This document shows positions 1-7,638 of a DNA stretch of 64,000 bases, piece after piece. The stretch spans positions 744,001 through 808,000 of the forward strand of contig NZ_CP066059.1 of assembly GCF_016127915.1 (NCBI RefSeq), written 5' to 3'. Source of the stretch: Streptococcus oralis. GTDB taxonomy: Bacteria; Bacillota; Bacilli; Lactobacillales; Streptococcaceae. Within the stretch, counting starts at the first letter, position 1, and every line of letters starts with the position of its first letter. Below the pieces are notes generated by a model. It was not told the DNA's origin. It saw only the letters and a program-made list of their open reading frames with translations, and ran no database searches. The position numbers and the translations under genes are program-made.

Positions 1-1
1 G

Positions 2-1318
2 TTAGAAAAAGTCTTAAACATCGTTAAAAGTGATAAAGAACGCCGTTTTGTAGTCGTTTCTGCACCCGGCAAACGCAATGCTGAAGATACCAAGGTAACT
101 GATGCTTTGATTAAATACTATCGCGACTATGTGGCTGGAAATGACATCAGTGCTAGCCAAAGCTGGATCATTGACCGTTATGCCGCTATGGTTAGTGAAC
201 TAGGGTTAAAACCTGCTGTTTTAGAAAAAATCTCTAAAAGTATTCGGGCCTTGGCAACTCTTCCTATAGAGGACAATGAATTTCTCTATGACACCTTCCT
301 AGCGGCTGGAGAAAATAACAATGCCAAATTGATTGCAGCCTACTTTAACCAAAACGGTATCGATGCACGCTATGTTCACCCAAGAGAAGCTGGAATTGTT
401 GTCACAAGTGAACCAGGAAACGCACGTATCATTCCATCTAGTTATGACAAGATTGAAGGCTTGGCTGATAGCAACGAAGTCCTTGTCATCCCTGGTTTCT
501 TTGGTGTGACTAAGGAAAATCAAATCTGTACTTTTTCACGTGGTGGTTCAGATATCACAGGTTCTATCATTGCAGCAGGTGTTAAGGCTGATCTCTATGA
601 AAACTTTACGGACGTAGATGGTATCTTTGCTGCCCACCCTGGTATTATCCACCAACCACACTCCATTCCTGAATTAACCTACCGTGAAATGCGTGAGTTG
701 GCTTACGCTGGATTTTCAGTTCTTCATGACGAAGCTCTTCTTCCTGCCTACCGCGGAAAAATTCCTCTTGTCATCAAGAATACCAACAACCCTGATCACC
801 CAGGTACGCGCATTGTTTTAGAACACAGTAGTGATAAATTCCCAGTAGTAGGGATTGCAGGTGACTCAGGATTCGTCAGCATCAACATGTCAAAATACCT
901 CATGAACCGCGAAGTCGGGTTTGGTCGCAAGGTTCTGCAAATCCTTGAGGACCTCAACATCGGTTGGGAACACATGCCTACAGGTATCGACGATCTTTCA
1001 ATCATCCTCCGCTCCCGTGAATTGACTCCTATCAAAGAAGAAGAAATTCTACGTCAACTCGTTCAAAAAGCTGAAGTGGACCATGCTGAAATCGAACACG
1101 ACCTTTCCATCATTATGATTGTCGGAGAAAAGATGAAGAGCCATATCGGGGTAACTGCTACTGCAACACGCGCTCTATCTGAAAACAAGATCAACATCCA
1201 GATGATGTCCCAAGGCTCAAGTGAAGTTTCCATCATGTTTGTTGTCAATAAAGAGCAAGAAAAGGCAGCTATCAAGGCTCTCTATCATGCCTTTTTCGAT
1301 GAAAGTAAGGAAGATTAA
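2..1318 (+). CDS. lysC: Aspartate kinase, 5' end outside the window
   Basis: Phosphorylates L-aspartate, the first step towards lysine/diaminopimelate, threonine and methionine. The reading frame is open from base 2 with no start codon, so the first residues (including the KFGGSS-type ATP site) lie outside the window; the TTG at 107 is internal. Visible are the aspartokinase core (GGSDITGSIIA around 545-575, then a segment beginning TDVDGIF) and two C-terminal ACT regions, one near VGIAGDSGFVSI and one near MIVGEKMKSHIGV, which normally bind the feedback amino acid. It is followed after 2 bases by manO. Which end product inhibits this isozyme cannot be told from sequence. Confidence 0.93.
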   Translation, partial: LEKVLNIVKSDKERRFVVVSAPGKRNAEDTKVTDALIKYYRDYVAGNDISASQSWIIDRYAAMVSELGLKPAVLEKISKSIRALATLPIEDNEFLYDTFLAAGENNNAKLIAAYFNQNGIDARYVHPREAGIVVTSEPGNARIIPSSYDKIEGLADSNEVLVIPGFFGVTKENQICTFSRGGSDITGSIIAAGVKADLYENFTDVDGIFAAHPGIIHQPHSIPELTYREMRELAYAGFSVLHDEALLPAYRGKIPLVIKNTNNPDHPGTRIVLEHSSDKFPVVGIAGDSGFVSINMSKYLMNREVGFGRKVLQILEDLNIGWEHMPTGIDDLSIILRSRELTPIKEEEILRQLVQKAEVDHAEIEHDLSIIMIVGEKMKSHIGVTATATRALSENKINIQMMSQGSSEVSIMFVVNKEQEKAAIKALYHAFFDESKED

Positions 1319-1320
1319 TC

Positions 1321-1692
1321 ATGGCCCAATCACTCAATCAAGTCATTGACCTCCAAACTACTGGGACATCTTACCTCTCTATCTCTGGAAAAGTTGGAAA
1401 ATTTTTAGTTGGGGATCAAGCCTTAGAGTTTTATCCTGATGTCAATGTCGAACAATATATCCAAATCCCCTGGTCCAGCGTCAATCAAATCGGAGCTAAC
1501 GTAAGTGGTCGCAAGATCAGCCGCCACTTTGAAGTCTTTACCGATCAAGGAAAATTCCTCTTTGCTTCAAAAGACTCCGGAGCTATCCTCAAAATCGCTC
1601 GGGAAAAATTAGGAAACGACAAGGTCGTGAAACTTCCAACTCTACTCCAGACCATTGGACAAAAACTTAAAAATCTATTTGCAAAAAAGTAG
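1321..1692 (+). CDS. manO: ManO-like DUF956 family protein
   Basis: A 123-residue soluble protein of the DUF956/ManO family, often found near mannose PTS genes in Firmicutes and in mitis-group streptococci beside serS and aspartate kinase. No enzymatic motif is visible. The protein reads as a compact beta-rich domain (LNQVIDLQTTGTSYLSISGKV, IPWSSVNQIGANVSGRKISRH) with a basic C-terminal helix ending NLFAKK. It starts 2 bases after the aspartate kinase stop and is probably cotranscribed with it. The promoter of the serS leader overlaps its last codons. The biochemical role is unknown; regulation of the mannose PTS is inferred from the family name only. Confidence 0.8.
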   Translation: MAQSLNQVIDLQTTGTSYLSISGKVGKFLVGDQALEFYPDVNVEQYIQIPWSSVNQIGANVSGRKISRHFEVFTDQGKFLFASKDSGAILKIAREKLGNDKVVKLPTLLQTIGQKLKNLFAKK

Positions 1693-1707
1693 AAACTTTA
1701 GTATAAT
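1679..1707 (+). promoter_or_regulatory. Predicted promoter of serS leader
   Basis: TTGCAA (1679-1684), 17-base spacer, TATAAT (1702-1707). It overlaps the 3' end of manO and lies just upstream of the T-box leader. Confidence 0.7.
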
Positions 1708-1713
1708 CATAGC

Positions 1714-1890
1714 AACGGATAAGTAGGTTATCTCCTTCTTTCAGAAAGTCTGCGGGTGCTGCGAGCAGATAGAAGGGATAGGTGAAATTCTACCGTTAGT
1801 AACAATTACATATACAATCAAGTGCACACCTGTGAAGTTGGATGGAACCGTGGCCCTGCCACTCCAACACTTTATCAGATGTGCTTTTTT
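1714..1890 (+). promoter_or_regulatory. T-box leader controlling serS
   Basis: A leader of about 175 bases between the serS promoter and start codon. The T-box core GGATGGAACCGTGG (1840-1853) is recognisable. Its GGAACC region would pair with the acceptor end of uncharged tRNA-Ser. AACGG near 1713-1717 and CCGTT near 1793-1797 close a long stem I. A TCT triplet (1789-1791) followed by A is a plausible serine specifier codon, which is inference. A competing terminator is visible: GCACACCTG (about 1823-1831) pairs, with one mismatch, with CAGATGTGC (about 1876-1884), followed by six T. Antitermination would be expected when tRNA-Ser is uncharged. Confidence 0.85.
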
Positions 1891-1905
1891 CATAAAGGAG
1901 TTCTT

Positions 1906-3180
1906 ATGTTAGATATTAAACGTATTCGTACAGATTTTGATGCTGTCGCTGAAAAATTAGCTACACGTGGTGTAGATTCTACTATCTTAAATGAGATGAA
2001 AGAAATCGATGCTAAACGTCGTGACATCTTGGTTAAGGTTGAGACTCTCAAGGCTGAACGTAACACAGTTTCTGCTGAGATTGCCCAAGCTAAGCGTAAC
2101 AAGGAAAACGCCGATGACAAGATTGCTGCGATGCAAACCCTATCTGCTGAAGTCAAAGCCTTGGATGCTGAATTGGCAGACATCGATGCTAAATTAACAG
2201 AATTCACCACTACTCTTCCAAACATCCCAGCTGACAGTGTTCCTGTTGGGGCTGATGAAGATGACAATGTGGAAGTTCGCCGTTGGGGTAGTCCGCGCGA
2301 ATTTGACTTCGAGCCAAAAGCTCACTGGGATCTTGGTGAAAACCTTGGTATCCTTGACTGGGAACGCGGGGGTAAAGTAACGGGCGCTCGCTTCCTCTTC
2401 TACAAAGGTCTTGGCGCTCGTTTGGAACGTGCTATCTACAACTTTATGTTGGACGAGCATGGAAAAGAGGGCTATACTGAAGTCATCACACCATACATGG
2501 TCAACCATGATTCTATGTTTGGTACTGGTCAATATCCAAAATTCAAGGAAGACACTTTTGAATTGAAAGATACTAATTATGTCCTCATTCCTACAGCTGA
2601 AGTGCCTTTGACAAACTACTACCGTGATGAAATCCTTGACGGTAAAGATCTACCAATCTACTTTACCGCTATGAGTCCATCTTTCCGTTCTGAGGCTGGT
2701 TCAGCTGGTCGTGATACACGTGGCTTGATTCGTCTGCACCAATTCCACAAAGTTGAAATGGTCAAATTTGCCAAACCAGAAGAATCTTATGAAGAATTAG
2801 AAAAAATGACAGCTAACGCTGAAAATATTCTTCAAAAACTCAACCTTCCATACCGTGTCGTTGCCCTCTCTACTGGGGACATGGGCTTCTCAGCTGCTAA
2901 GACATACGACTTGGAAGTTTGGATTCCAGCCCAAAATACCTATCGTGAAATCTCAAGCTGTTCAAATACAGAAGATTTCCAAGCCCGTCGTGCCCAAATC
3001 CGTTACCGTGATGAAGCAGATGGCAAGGTGAAACTCCTTCACACTTTGAATGGTTCTGGACTTGCAGTTGGACGTACAGTGGCTGCCATTCTTGAAAACT
3101 ATCAAAACGCAGATGGTTCTGTAACCATTCCAGAAGCTCTTCGTCCATATATGGGTGGGGCTGAAGTTATCAAACCATAA
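1906..3180 (+). CDS. serS: Seryl-tRNA synthetase
   Basis: Charges tRNA-Ser with serine, using ATP. The 424-residue protein has the N-terminal coiled-coil tRNA-binding arm (about residues 25-100, rich in K, E and A) and a class II catalytic core. Motif 2 lies in the [17 protein letters not shown] region and motif 3 in [18 protein letters not shown]. The ATG at 1906 is chosen over the in-frame upstream ATG at 1822 because AAAGGAG ends six bases before it, and because the upstream 28 codons are the T-box antiterminator/terminator rather than protein. The gene ends in a hairpin terminator shared with the convergent transporter gene. Confidence 0.97.
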   Translation: MLDIKRIRTDFDAVAEKLATRGVDSTILNEMKEIDAKRRDILVKVETLKAERNTVSAEIAQAKRNKENADDKIAAMQTLSAEVKALDAELADIDAKLTEFTTTLPNIPADSVPVGADEDDNVEVRRWGSPREFDFEPKAHWDLGENLGILDWERGGKVTGARFLFYKGLGARLERAIYNFMLDEHGKEGYTEVITPYMVNHDSMFGTGQYPKFKEDTFELKDTNYVLIPTAEVPLTNYYRDEILDGKDLPIYFTAMSPSFRSEAGSAGRDTRGLIRLHQFHKVEMVKFAKPEESYEELEKMTANAENILQKLNLPYRVVALSTGDMGFSAAKTYDLEVWIPAQNTYREISSCSNTEDFQARRAQIRYRDEADGKVKLLHTLNGSGLAVGRTVAAILENYQNADGSVTIPEALRPYMGGAEVIKP

Positions 3181-3184
3181 AAAT

Positions 3185-3216
3185 AAGGCCTAGCTATTTC
3201 TAGCTAGACCTTTTTT
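3185..3216. terminator. Bidirectional terminator between serS and the TDT transporter
   Basis: AAGGCCTAGCTA and TAGCTAGACCTT flank a short TTTC loop, followed by a T-run on the plus strand. The last codons of the convergent transporter gene lie inside the stem. Confidence 0.8.
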
Positions 3217-4103
3217 CGTAACCAAATCAGATAAGCACCCAAGACAAAGAATAAAATAGTTAGGCAAATAACGGTTTCAGCCAATACCAGATAATCCAGA
3301 AATGGAAGTTTCAAAATTCCCTGAGCCATCTTGAGCGAAGTAGCTGTGATAATGGTTGGGAAAGTTAGGGCTGAGAAGGCTGGTTGAAAGCCTCGCTTTA
3401 AAATATGGGGCAGGCGAGTTAAAACAAAGAAAAAGAAGGATTGAGATGCCAAAATCATGATAATCAAGAGCCAAGTCGGTAGGCTTGCTCCTCCAACTCG
3501 AACTAGAGAAGCCAAGAGTAGGGAAAAGGGAGCACAGTATATTCCTTCCTGTCCAAGCAAGGCCACTGGGAGTGGATCTTTCTTTAAGTCACTATAAATA
3601 AGGGGATAGAGATAGAAGGTCAAGACAAAACCAAAACTCAAGGTCGCATAGGCAATTTCAATGATACCGACAAGAGGATAGGTCAAGGCTGCTACTGCTA
3701 TCCCCACATAGAGTACCGTCCAGCTAGGAGTCGCATTGACCCTCCGACCTGGACAGGCAAATTTGATGGTAAAAGTAGCAATCAAAGCCAAATCCAAGAG
3801 AAATGAAAACCACCAGGTCCCTTGTGCTACTATAGGAAGAGCAGGGAATACGCGAAAGACATAGGTCGATAAAATCATCCCAGCCATAGGAAAAGTGGCC
3901 ATCCCAGATAAAAGAGGGGGCCTGGTCAATTCTTTCTTGGTTTCTTCCCAATTAAAAAGATGAACAACAAGAAAGAAAATCCACAACACTAGACCAGTCA
4001 GACTCAATAAATGCGACAGAACTGGCCAAGTATCTGCAATCAGATTTCCTGCACCTGCTAGACCTAATAAACAGCCAGAAAATACCAAGGGGAGCTTTTT
4101 CAT
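3204..4103 (-). CDS. TDT/SLAC1-type transporter (TehA-like)
   Basis: An integral membrane protein of 299 residues with about ten hydrophobic segments, resembling the tellurite-resistance/dicarboxylate transporter (TDT) family that includes TehA and plant SLAC1 anion channels. Matching features are PLVFSGCLLGLAGAGNL at the N terminus, the FPMAGMILSTYVFRVFPA segment and the C-terminal helical pairs. The start is set at ATG 4103: GGAGG lies five bases upstream, whereas the TTG at 4115 overlaps that ribosome-binding site. An extended -10 (TGCTATACT) lies upstream. It appears monocistronic between terminators. Substrate unknown; anions, dicarboxylates or toxic oxyanions are all possible. Confidence 0.75.
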   Translation of the reverse strand: MKKLPLVFSGCLLGLAGAGNLIADTWPVLSHLLSLTGLVLWIFFLVVHLFNWEETKKELTRPPLLSGMATFPMAGMILSTYVFRVFPALPIVAQGTWWFSFLLDLALIATFTIKFACPGRRVNATPSWTVLYVGIAVAALTYPLVGIIEIAYATLSFGFVLTFYLYPLIYSDLKKDPLPVALLGQEGIYCAPFSLLLASLVRVGGASLPTWLLIIMILASQSFFFFVLTRLPHILKRGFQPAFSALTFPTIITATSLKMAQGILKLPFLDYLVLAETVICLTILFFVLGAYLIWLRKKV

Positions 4104-4165
4104 CCGAGCCTCCAATAATCATGTTATTATTAGTATAGCATAAAAGCGCTTAAATGAGGACTTAA

Positions 4166-4197
4166 AAAACGAAGTTGGATATTCAAACTTCGTTTTT
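4166..4197. terminator. Hairpin terminator
   Basis: AACGAAGTT (4169-4177) and AACTTCGTT (4187-4195) form a perfect stem with T-rich sequence on the plus side and an A-run at the other end. On the minus strand it terminates the acyl-CoA-dehydrogenase-like operon and separates it from the TDT gene. Confidence 0.75.
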
Positions 4198-4210
4198 ATT
4201 CTACTATTTT

Positions 4211-5275
4211 TTAACTCGTTGCTAAGATGTGGCGCAACTGAACAGCGCTTGGAGAAACAATCGGAAGAAATGCTCCTTCATTCCAACGACGAATAAAACC
4301 AGATGTTGATTTGCTAAAGTAGCCTCTACCTCCACCAGCTTGTAACTCTAATAGAAGACTTTGAGCAACCACATCCACAATGTCTATTCTTAACTGAAAG
4401 AGTTCACGCGGATTGGGAACGAAATAAGACCGGTCAGACAATCCCTGATAAAGAGCTTGCCGAATAGCCTCTAACTGCTCTACCTGATATTGCCATTCAT
4501 CTGTTAATACACTTCGTTTCCCCAATTCTTTTTCTACTTCTGATAGAGAACGTTCAGCTAAACCAAAGGCTAAACCAAATTGGTAACCTAAAAAAGCGGG
4601 ACGATTTTGAGTTAAAAATTCTTTAGCATTCTTGGATAGAATCCACTCTTCTTTTAAATGAACCCGATTAAAGGTCAAAGCAGCCGTGTTTCCTCCCTGA
4701 AGAGAAACAAATTCTAAGTCTTCCGAGCGACTAAAATTCTCTGCGTCCGATGGCACAGTCACCACATAGCTTTTACTTGGATCATCAGCAGAGCCTGCCA
4801 CAAAAATAGTTAAGAAACGATTTCTACGGGCATTGGTTACCCATGGCAGTCGCCCTTTTAGATAAAATTGCCCATTTTCTTCGATGATATAAACATTCAG
4901 CTCTTCTAAATCAGATAAATACTTGACAGCATTAGACAGGGCGGTCGCGCCTGCATATTCACCGGACAAGAGCTTTTCCAGATAGTTTTCTTTCAAATAG
5001 GAATTCTCTGAATGGAGAATATTGTCAATTAGGGTACGTTGTCCCCAGGAAATGAAGGAGGCCGTCAAAGAATGTTGAGCAAGTTCTGCTAGGATATCAA
5101 TGACATCATGATCACTTCCGCCTGAACCGCCGAGAGATTCTGGAACACCTACACGAAAAGCTCCTTCTGCTGCAATCCTTTCAATCAGTTGCTCTCCAGC
5201 CTCACAAGACTGTTTATCAATTTCATCAGCATGCTGGTCCAACCAGCTCAAAAACTCTTCGGAAAAAAATCCCAT
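4211..5275 (-). CDS. Acyl-CoA dehydrogenase-family flavoprotein
   Basis: A 354-residue protein resembling the acyl-CoA dehydrogenase superfamily, including DszC/flavin monooxygenase-like members. It has an N-terminal helical domain (AAEGAFRVGVPESLGGSGGS, a typical entry motif), a middle beta domain, and a C-terminal four-helix region with a glycine-rich stretch (LQAGGGRGYFSKS) where relatives bind flavin. It lies 14 bases downstream of an AhpD-like gene in the same direction, so the two form an operon. Streptococci do not beta-oxidise fatty acids, so a true acyl-CoA oxidation role is doubtful; a redox or detoxification role with its partner is inferred. I cannot confirm a catalytic base. Confidence 0.65.
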   Translation of the reverse strand: MGFFSEEFLSWLDQHADEIDKQSCEAGEQLIERIAAEGAFRVGVPESLGGSGGSDHDVIDILAELAQHSLTASFISWGQRTLIDNILHSENSYLKENYLEKLLSGEYAGATALSNAVKYLSDLEELNVYIIEENGQFYLKGRLPWVTNARRNRFLTIFVAGSADDPSKSYVVTVPSDAENFSRSEDLEFVSLQGGNTAALTFNRVHLKEEWILSKNAKEFLTQNRPAFLGYQFGLAFGLAERSLSEVEKELGKRSVLTDEWQYQVEQLEAIRQALYQGLSDRSYFVPNPRELFQLRIDIVDVVAQSLLLELQAGGGRGYFSKSTSGFIRRWNEGAFLPIVSPSAVQLRHILATS

Positions 5276-5289
5276 ACTCTTTCCTCCTT

Positions 5290-5838
5290 TTATGCATAAG
5301 GTTGCAATTCTGGGTTAATAGGGGTATTGGCTAGGTTGTTAGCATAGTTGCAAAGGCTAGCAAGACTAACACCGAGAACCACATCCAAGGCATTTTGTTG
5401 TGTGTAGCCAGCTTCCAAAAATTCAGCCAAGGCTTCATCACCTACACGCCCTTTGGTATTGATGACCGCCAAGGTAAACTTAGCTAGAGTATCTAGTTTT
5501 GGATCTGTCTCGATTGGGGTACGGTTACGGAGGGCTTGGAGAAGATCATCATTCACCTGGATTTGTTTGATCGAAAAGGCAGTATGACCAGCGACACAAA
5601 AAGCACAACCATTGGTTACGGCAGCTGTGATTTGCACCACTTCACGTTCTACTGGTGTCAAGCTATTGCGACGGTTGATGGCTCCGACAGTTCGGTAGGC
5701 TTCAAGCGCGGTTGGGGCATTGGCCAAGAGACCGATTAGGTTGGGAATATAGCCATTGTTATCTTTTTGTACTGTTTCAAGAACTTCTTTCACTTCTGCT
5801 GGTGCTGATTCTACTGTGTGGATGGTAAATGTTGTCAT
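5290..5838 (-). CDS. AhpD/carboxymuconolactone decarboxylase-family protein
   Basis: A 182-residue alpha-helical protein of the carboxymuconolactone decarboxylase/AhpD superfamily. The thiol motif is visible: E in VEREVVQITAA, then NGCAFCVAGHTAFS, giving the E...CxxC...H arrangement of alkylhydroperoxidase-like members. These use the two cysteines to reduce peroxides or as a disulfide relay, so a peroxidase-like role is more likely than decarboxylation. It is the first gene of the two-gene operon with the acyl-CoA-dehydrogenase-like flavoprotein. The physiological substrate is not evident. Confidence 0.75.
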   Translation of the reverse strand: MTTFTIHTVESAPAEVKEVLETVQKDNNGYIPNLIGLLANAPTALEAYRTVGAINRRNSLTPVEREVVQITAAVTNGCAFCVAGHTAFSIKQIQVNDDLLQALRNRTPIETDPKLDTLAKFTLAVINTKGRVGDEALAEFLEAGYTQQNALDVVLGVSLASLCNYANNLANTPINPELQPYA

Positions 5839-5940
5839 AAGAAACCTCTTTTCATTTTATTGTCATTTAGTCTATCATAGAATTTTCCACCTGGATAATA
5901 TATATTTTCAATCGCCTTGATAGGAAATGTCTATGAAATG

Positions 5941-5966
5941 AAAAAAATCACACTAAAAGTGTGATT
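5941..5966 (-). terminator. Terminator of alaC
   Basis: On the minus strand AATCACACT and AGTGTGATT form a nine-pair stem with a three-base loop, followed by a T-run, beginning three bases after the stop codon of the symporter gene. Confidence 0.85.
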
Positions 5967-5969
5967 GGG

Positions 5970-7292
5970 TTAGTGTTTAAAATACTTTTTAGTCTCAGCA
6001 ATGACGACTGGTGATAAAACTAAGAGGGCAATCAAATTTGGCAAAGCCATCAAGGCATTGACGATATCAGCGATAATCCAGACCCTGTCCAGCTCGATAA
6101 ACCCACCCAACAAGACCATGCTGACAAACACAATCCGATAAATCCAAATATAACGTACTCCAAAGAGAAACTCAAAACAGCGTTCTCCGTAGTAGTTCCA
6201 TCCGAGAATCGTCGTAAAGGCAAAGAGTACAAGAAAGATGGTCAAAAGAGCAGGTCCAAAATGTGAAAAAACTGTTGAGAAGGCTGACTGAGTCAAGGCA
6301 ACCCCATTTAAATCACCACTCCAAACACCAGTTACTAAGATTGTCATACCTGTAAGAGTACAGATTATCAAAGTATCAATAAAGGTTCCTGTCATGGAAA
6401 TCAAGCCTTGCTCGACAGGCTCATTTGTCTTAGCCGCAGCAGCTGCAATGGGAGCTGAACCAAGACCAGATTCGTTAGAAAAGACTCCTCTCGCCACACC
6501 ATTTTGGATAGCCATCCGAATGCTGGCACCGGCAAAGCCACCTACTGCAGCAGCTGGACTAAAGGCTGAAGTAAAGATGAGGGCAAGTGTAGCTGGGACC
6601 TTCTCGATATTAAAGAGAATAACTGTAAGAGTTCCCAGAATATAGACAATAGCCATAAAAGGAACCACTGCTGTCGAAACTTTTGATATGGATTTGAGGC
6701 CACCAAAGACGGCAATCCCTACAAAAATGGATAAAATCAGAGCCGTGATAGCTGGATCAACTTGGGCTGTATTTTGAATGGATTCTGTAATCGAATTGAC
6801 TTGGGTAAAGGTACCAATCCCTAGAAGGGCTACCAATACACCCGCTAGGGCAAAGAAGATAGCAAGTGGACGCCACTTTTCTCCCATCCCCAAAAGGATG
6901 TAATGCATGGGTCCTCCAGCTACAGCTCCATTTGCATCCTTAGTGCGATATTTGATGGCCAGCAATCCTTCGGCATATTTGGTCGCCATCCCAAAGAAGG
7001 CTGCCATCCACATCCAAAAGAGGGCCCCTGGTCCTCCAACCTTAATGGCTGTTGCGACCCCGATGATATTTCCCGTACCAACAGTGGCGGCTAGAGCCGT
7101 ACAGAGAGCAGCAAAGCTCGACACGTCACCATGTCCCTTGTCCTTGGTAAAGATCAACTGAAAGGCCTTAGGGAGACGAGCCACCTGCAAAAGGCCTAGT
7201 CGGATGGTCAAATAGATACCTGTTCCGACCAATAAGATCAAGAGGGGAGGCCCCCAAACGAAAGCATCAAGCGCTTTAAGCAATTCTAACAT
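5970..7292 (-). CDS. alaC: Sodium:alanine/glycine symporter (AGCS family)
   Basis: A 440-residue membrane transporter of the alanine-or-glycine:cation symporter family. It has the family segment ALAATVGTGNIIGVATAIKV near residues 67-86, another conserved block FSNESGLGSAPIAAAAA, and about ten to eleven hydrophobic helices. It would move alanine and/or glycine across the membrane with Na+. It is a single-gene unit with its own strong promoter, a glycine riboswitch in the leader, and a hairpin terminator. The symbol follows common usage for Gram-positive members and should be taken as a family label. Direction of control by glycine is not decidable from sequence alone. Confidence 0.9.
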   Translation of the reverse strand: MLELLKALDAFVWGPPLLILLVGTGIYLTIRLGLLQVARLPKAFQLIFTKDKGHGDVSSFAALCTALAATVGTGNIIGVATAIKVGGPGALFWMWMAAFFGMATKYAEGLLAIKYRTKDANGAVAGGPMHYILLGMGEKWRPLAIFFALAGVLVALLGIGTFTQVNSITESIQNTAQVDPAITALILSIFVGIAVFGGLKSISKVSTAVVPFMAIVYILGTLTVILFNIEKVPATLALIFTSAFSPAAAVGGFAGASIRMAIQNGVARGVFSNESGLGSAPIAAAAAKTNEPVEQGLISMTGTFIDTLIICTLTGMTILVTGVWSGDLNGVALTQSAFSTVFSHFGPALLTIFLVLFAFTTILGWNYYGERCFEFLFGVRYIWIYRIVFVSMVLLGGFIELDRVWIIADIVNALMALPNLIALLVLSPVVIAETKKYFKH

Positions 7293-7316
7293 TTCCTACT
7301 CCTATCTTTCAACCCC

Positions 7317-7480
7317 AAAAGAAAGAGCACATGCAAGATACATGTACTCTGGAATGCTTAGATAAATGCCAAAAAGCGGTCTATCCTAGCTCTGTCCTTT
7401 TACCTGAGAGTTTGAGCAGTTACCTGCCTTGCCCCTTCGGTGCCTTTACGGTCTCTCCAGAGTTCCGTCCATTTACAGTC
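7317..7480 (-). promoter_or_regulatory. Glycine riboswitch with intrinsic terminator
   Basis: On the minus strand the leader carries the glycine aptamer hallmarks: CTCTGGAGAGACCG (around 7465-7449), GCACCGAAGGGGCAA (around 7445-7429), and AAACTCTCAGGTAAAAGGAC (around 7414-7395). Only one full aptamer is seen; the next 40 bases look like a residual or 'ghost' partner stem rather than a second ligand site. The expression platform is a terminator: AGAGTACATG (7350-7341) and CATGTGCTCT (7333-7324) pair with one G-U, followed by TTTCTTTT. With the promoter, this accounts for the 346-base gap between alaC and mutS2. Confidence 0.92.
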
Positions 7481-7545
7481 ATGGAAAACAAACCTTTCTC
7501 CACTTCTATTAAACTTCATTCGGTGTTGGTATTTTATTTTTTATT

Positions 7546-7574
7546 ATTCTACAAGAAAAGTTAGCCTTTGTCAA
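7546..7574 (-). promoter_or_regulatory. Promoter of the riboswitch-alaC unit
   Basis: On the minus strand TTGACA (7574-7569), a 17-base spacer and TAGAAT (7551-7546), about 65 bases upstream of the aptamer. Confidence 0.85.
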
Positions 7575-7638
7575 TATATTCTATGAAAATTTTTGACTTT
7601 TCATTTCTTTTTTCAGAAAGGTTGACTCCTTCTTCTCT

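Noticed and set aside
1822..1905. N-terminal extension of seryl-tRNA synthetase
   Set aside because: These in-frame codons are the T-box antiterminator and terminator; the ATG at 1906 has a good ribosome-binding site and gives normal length.
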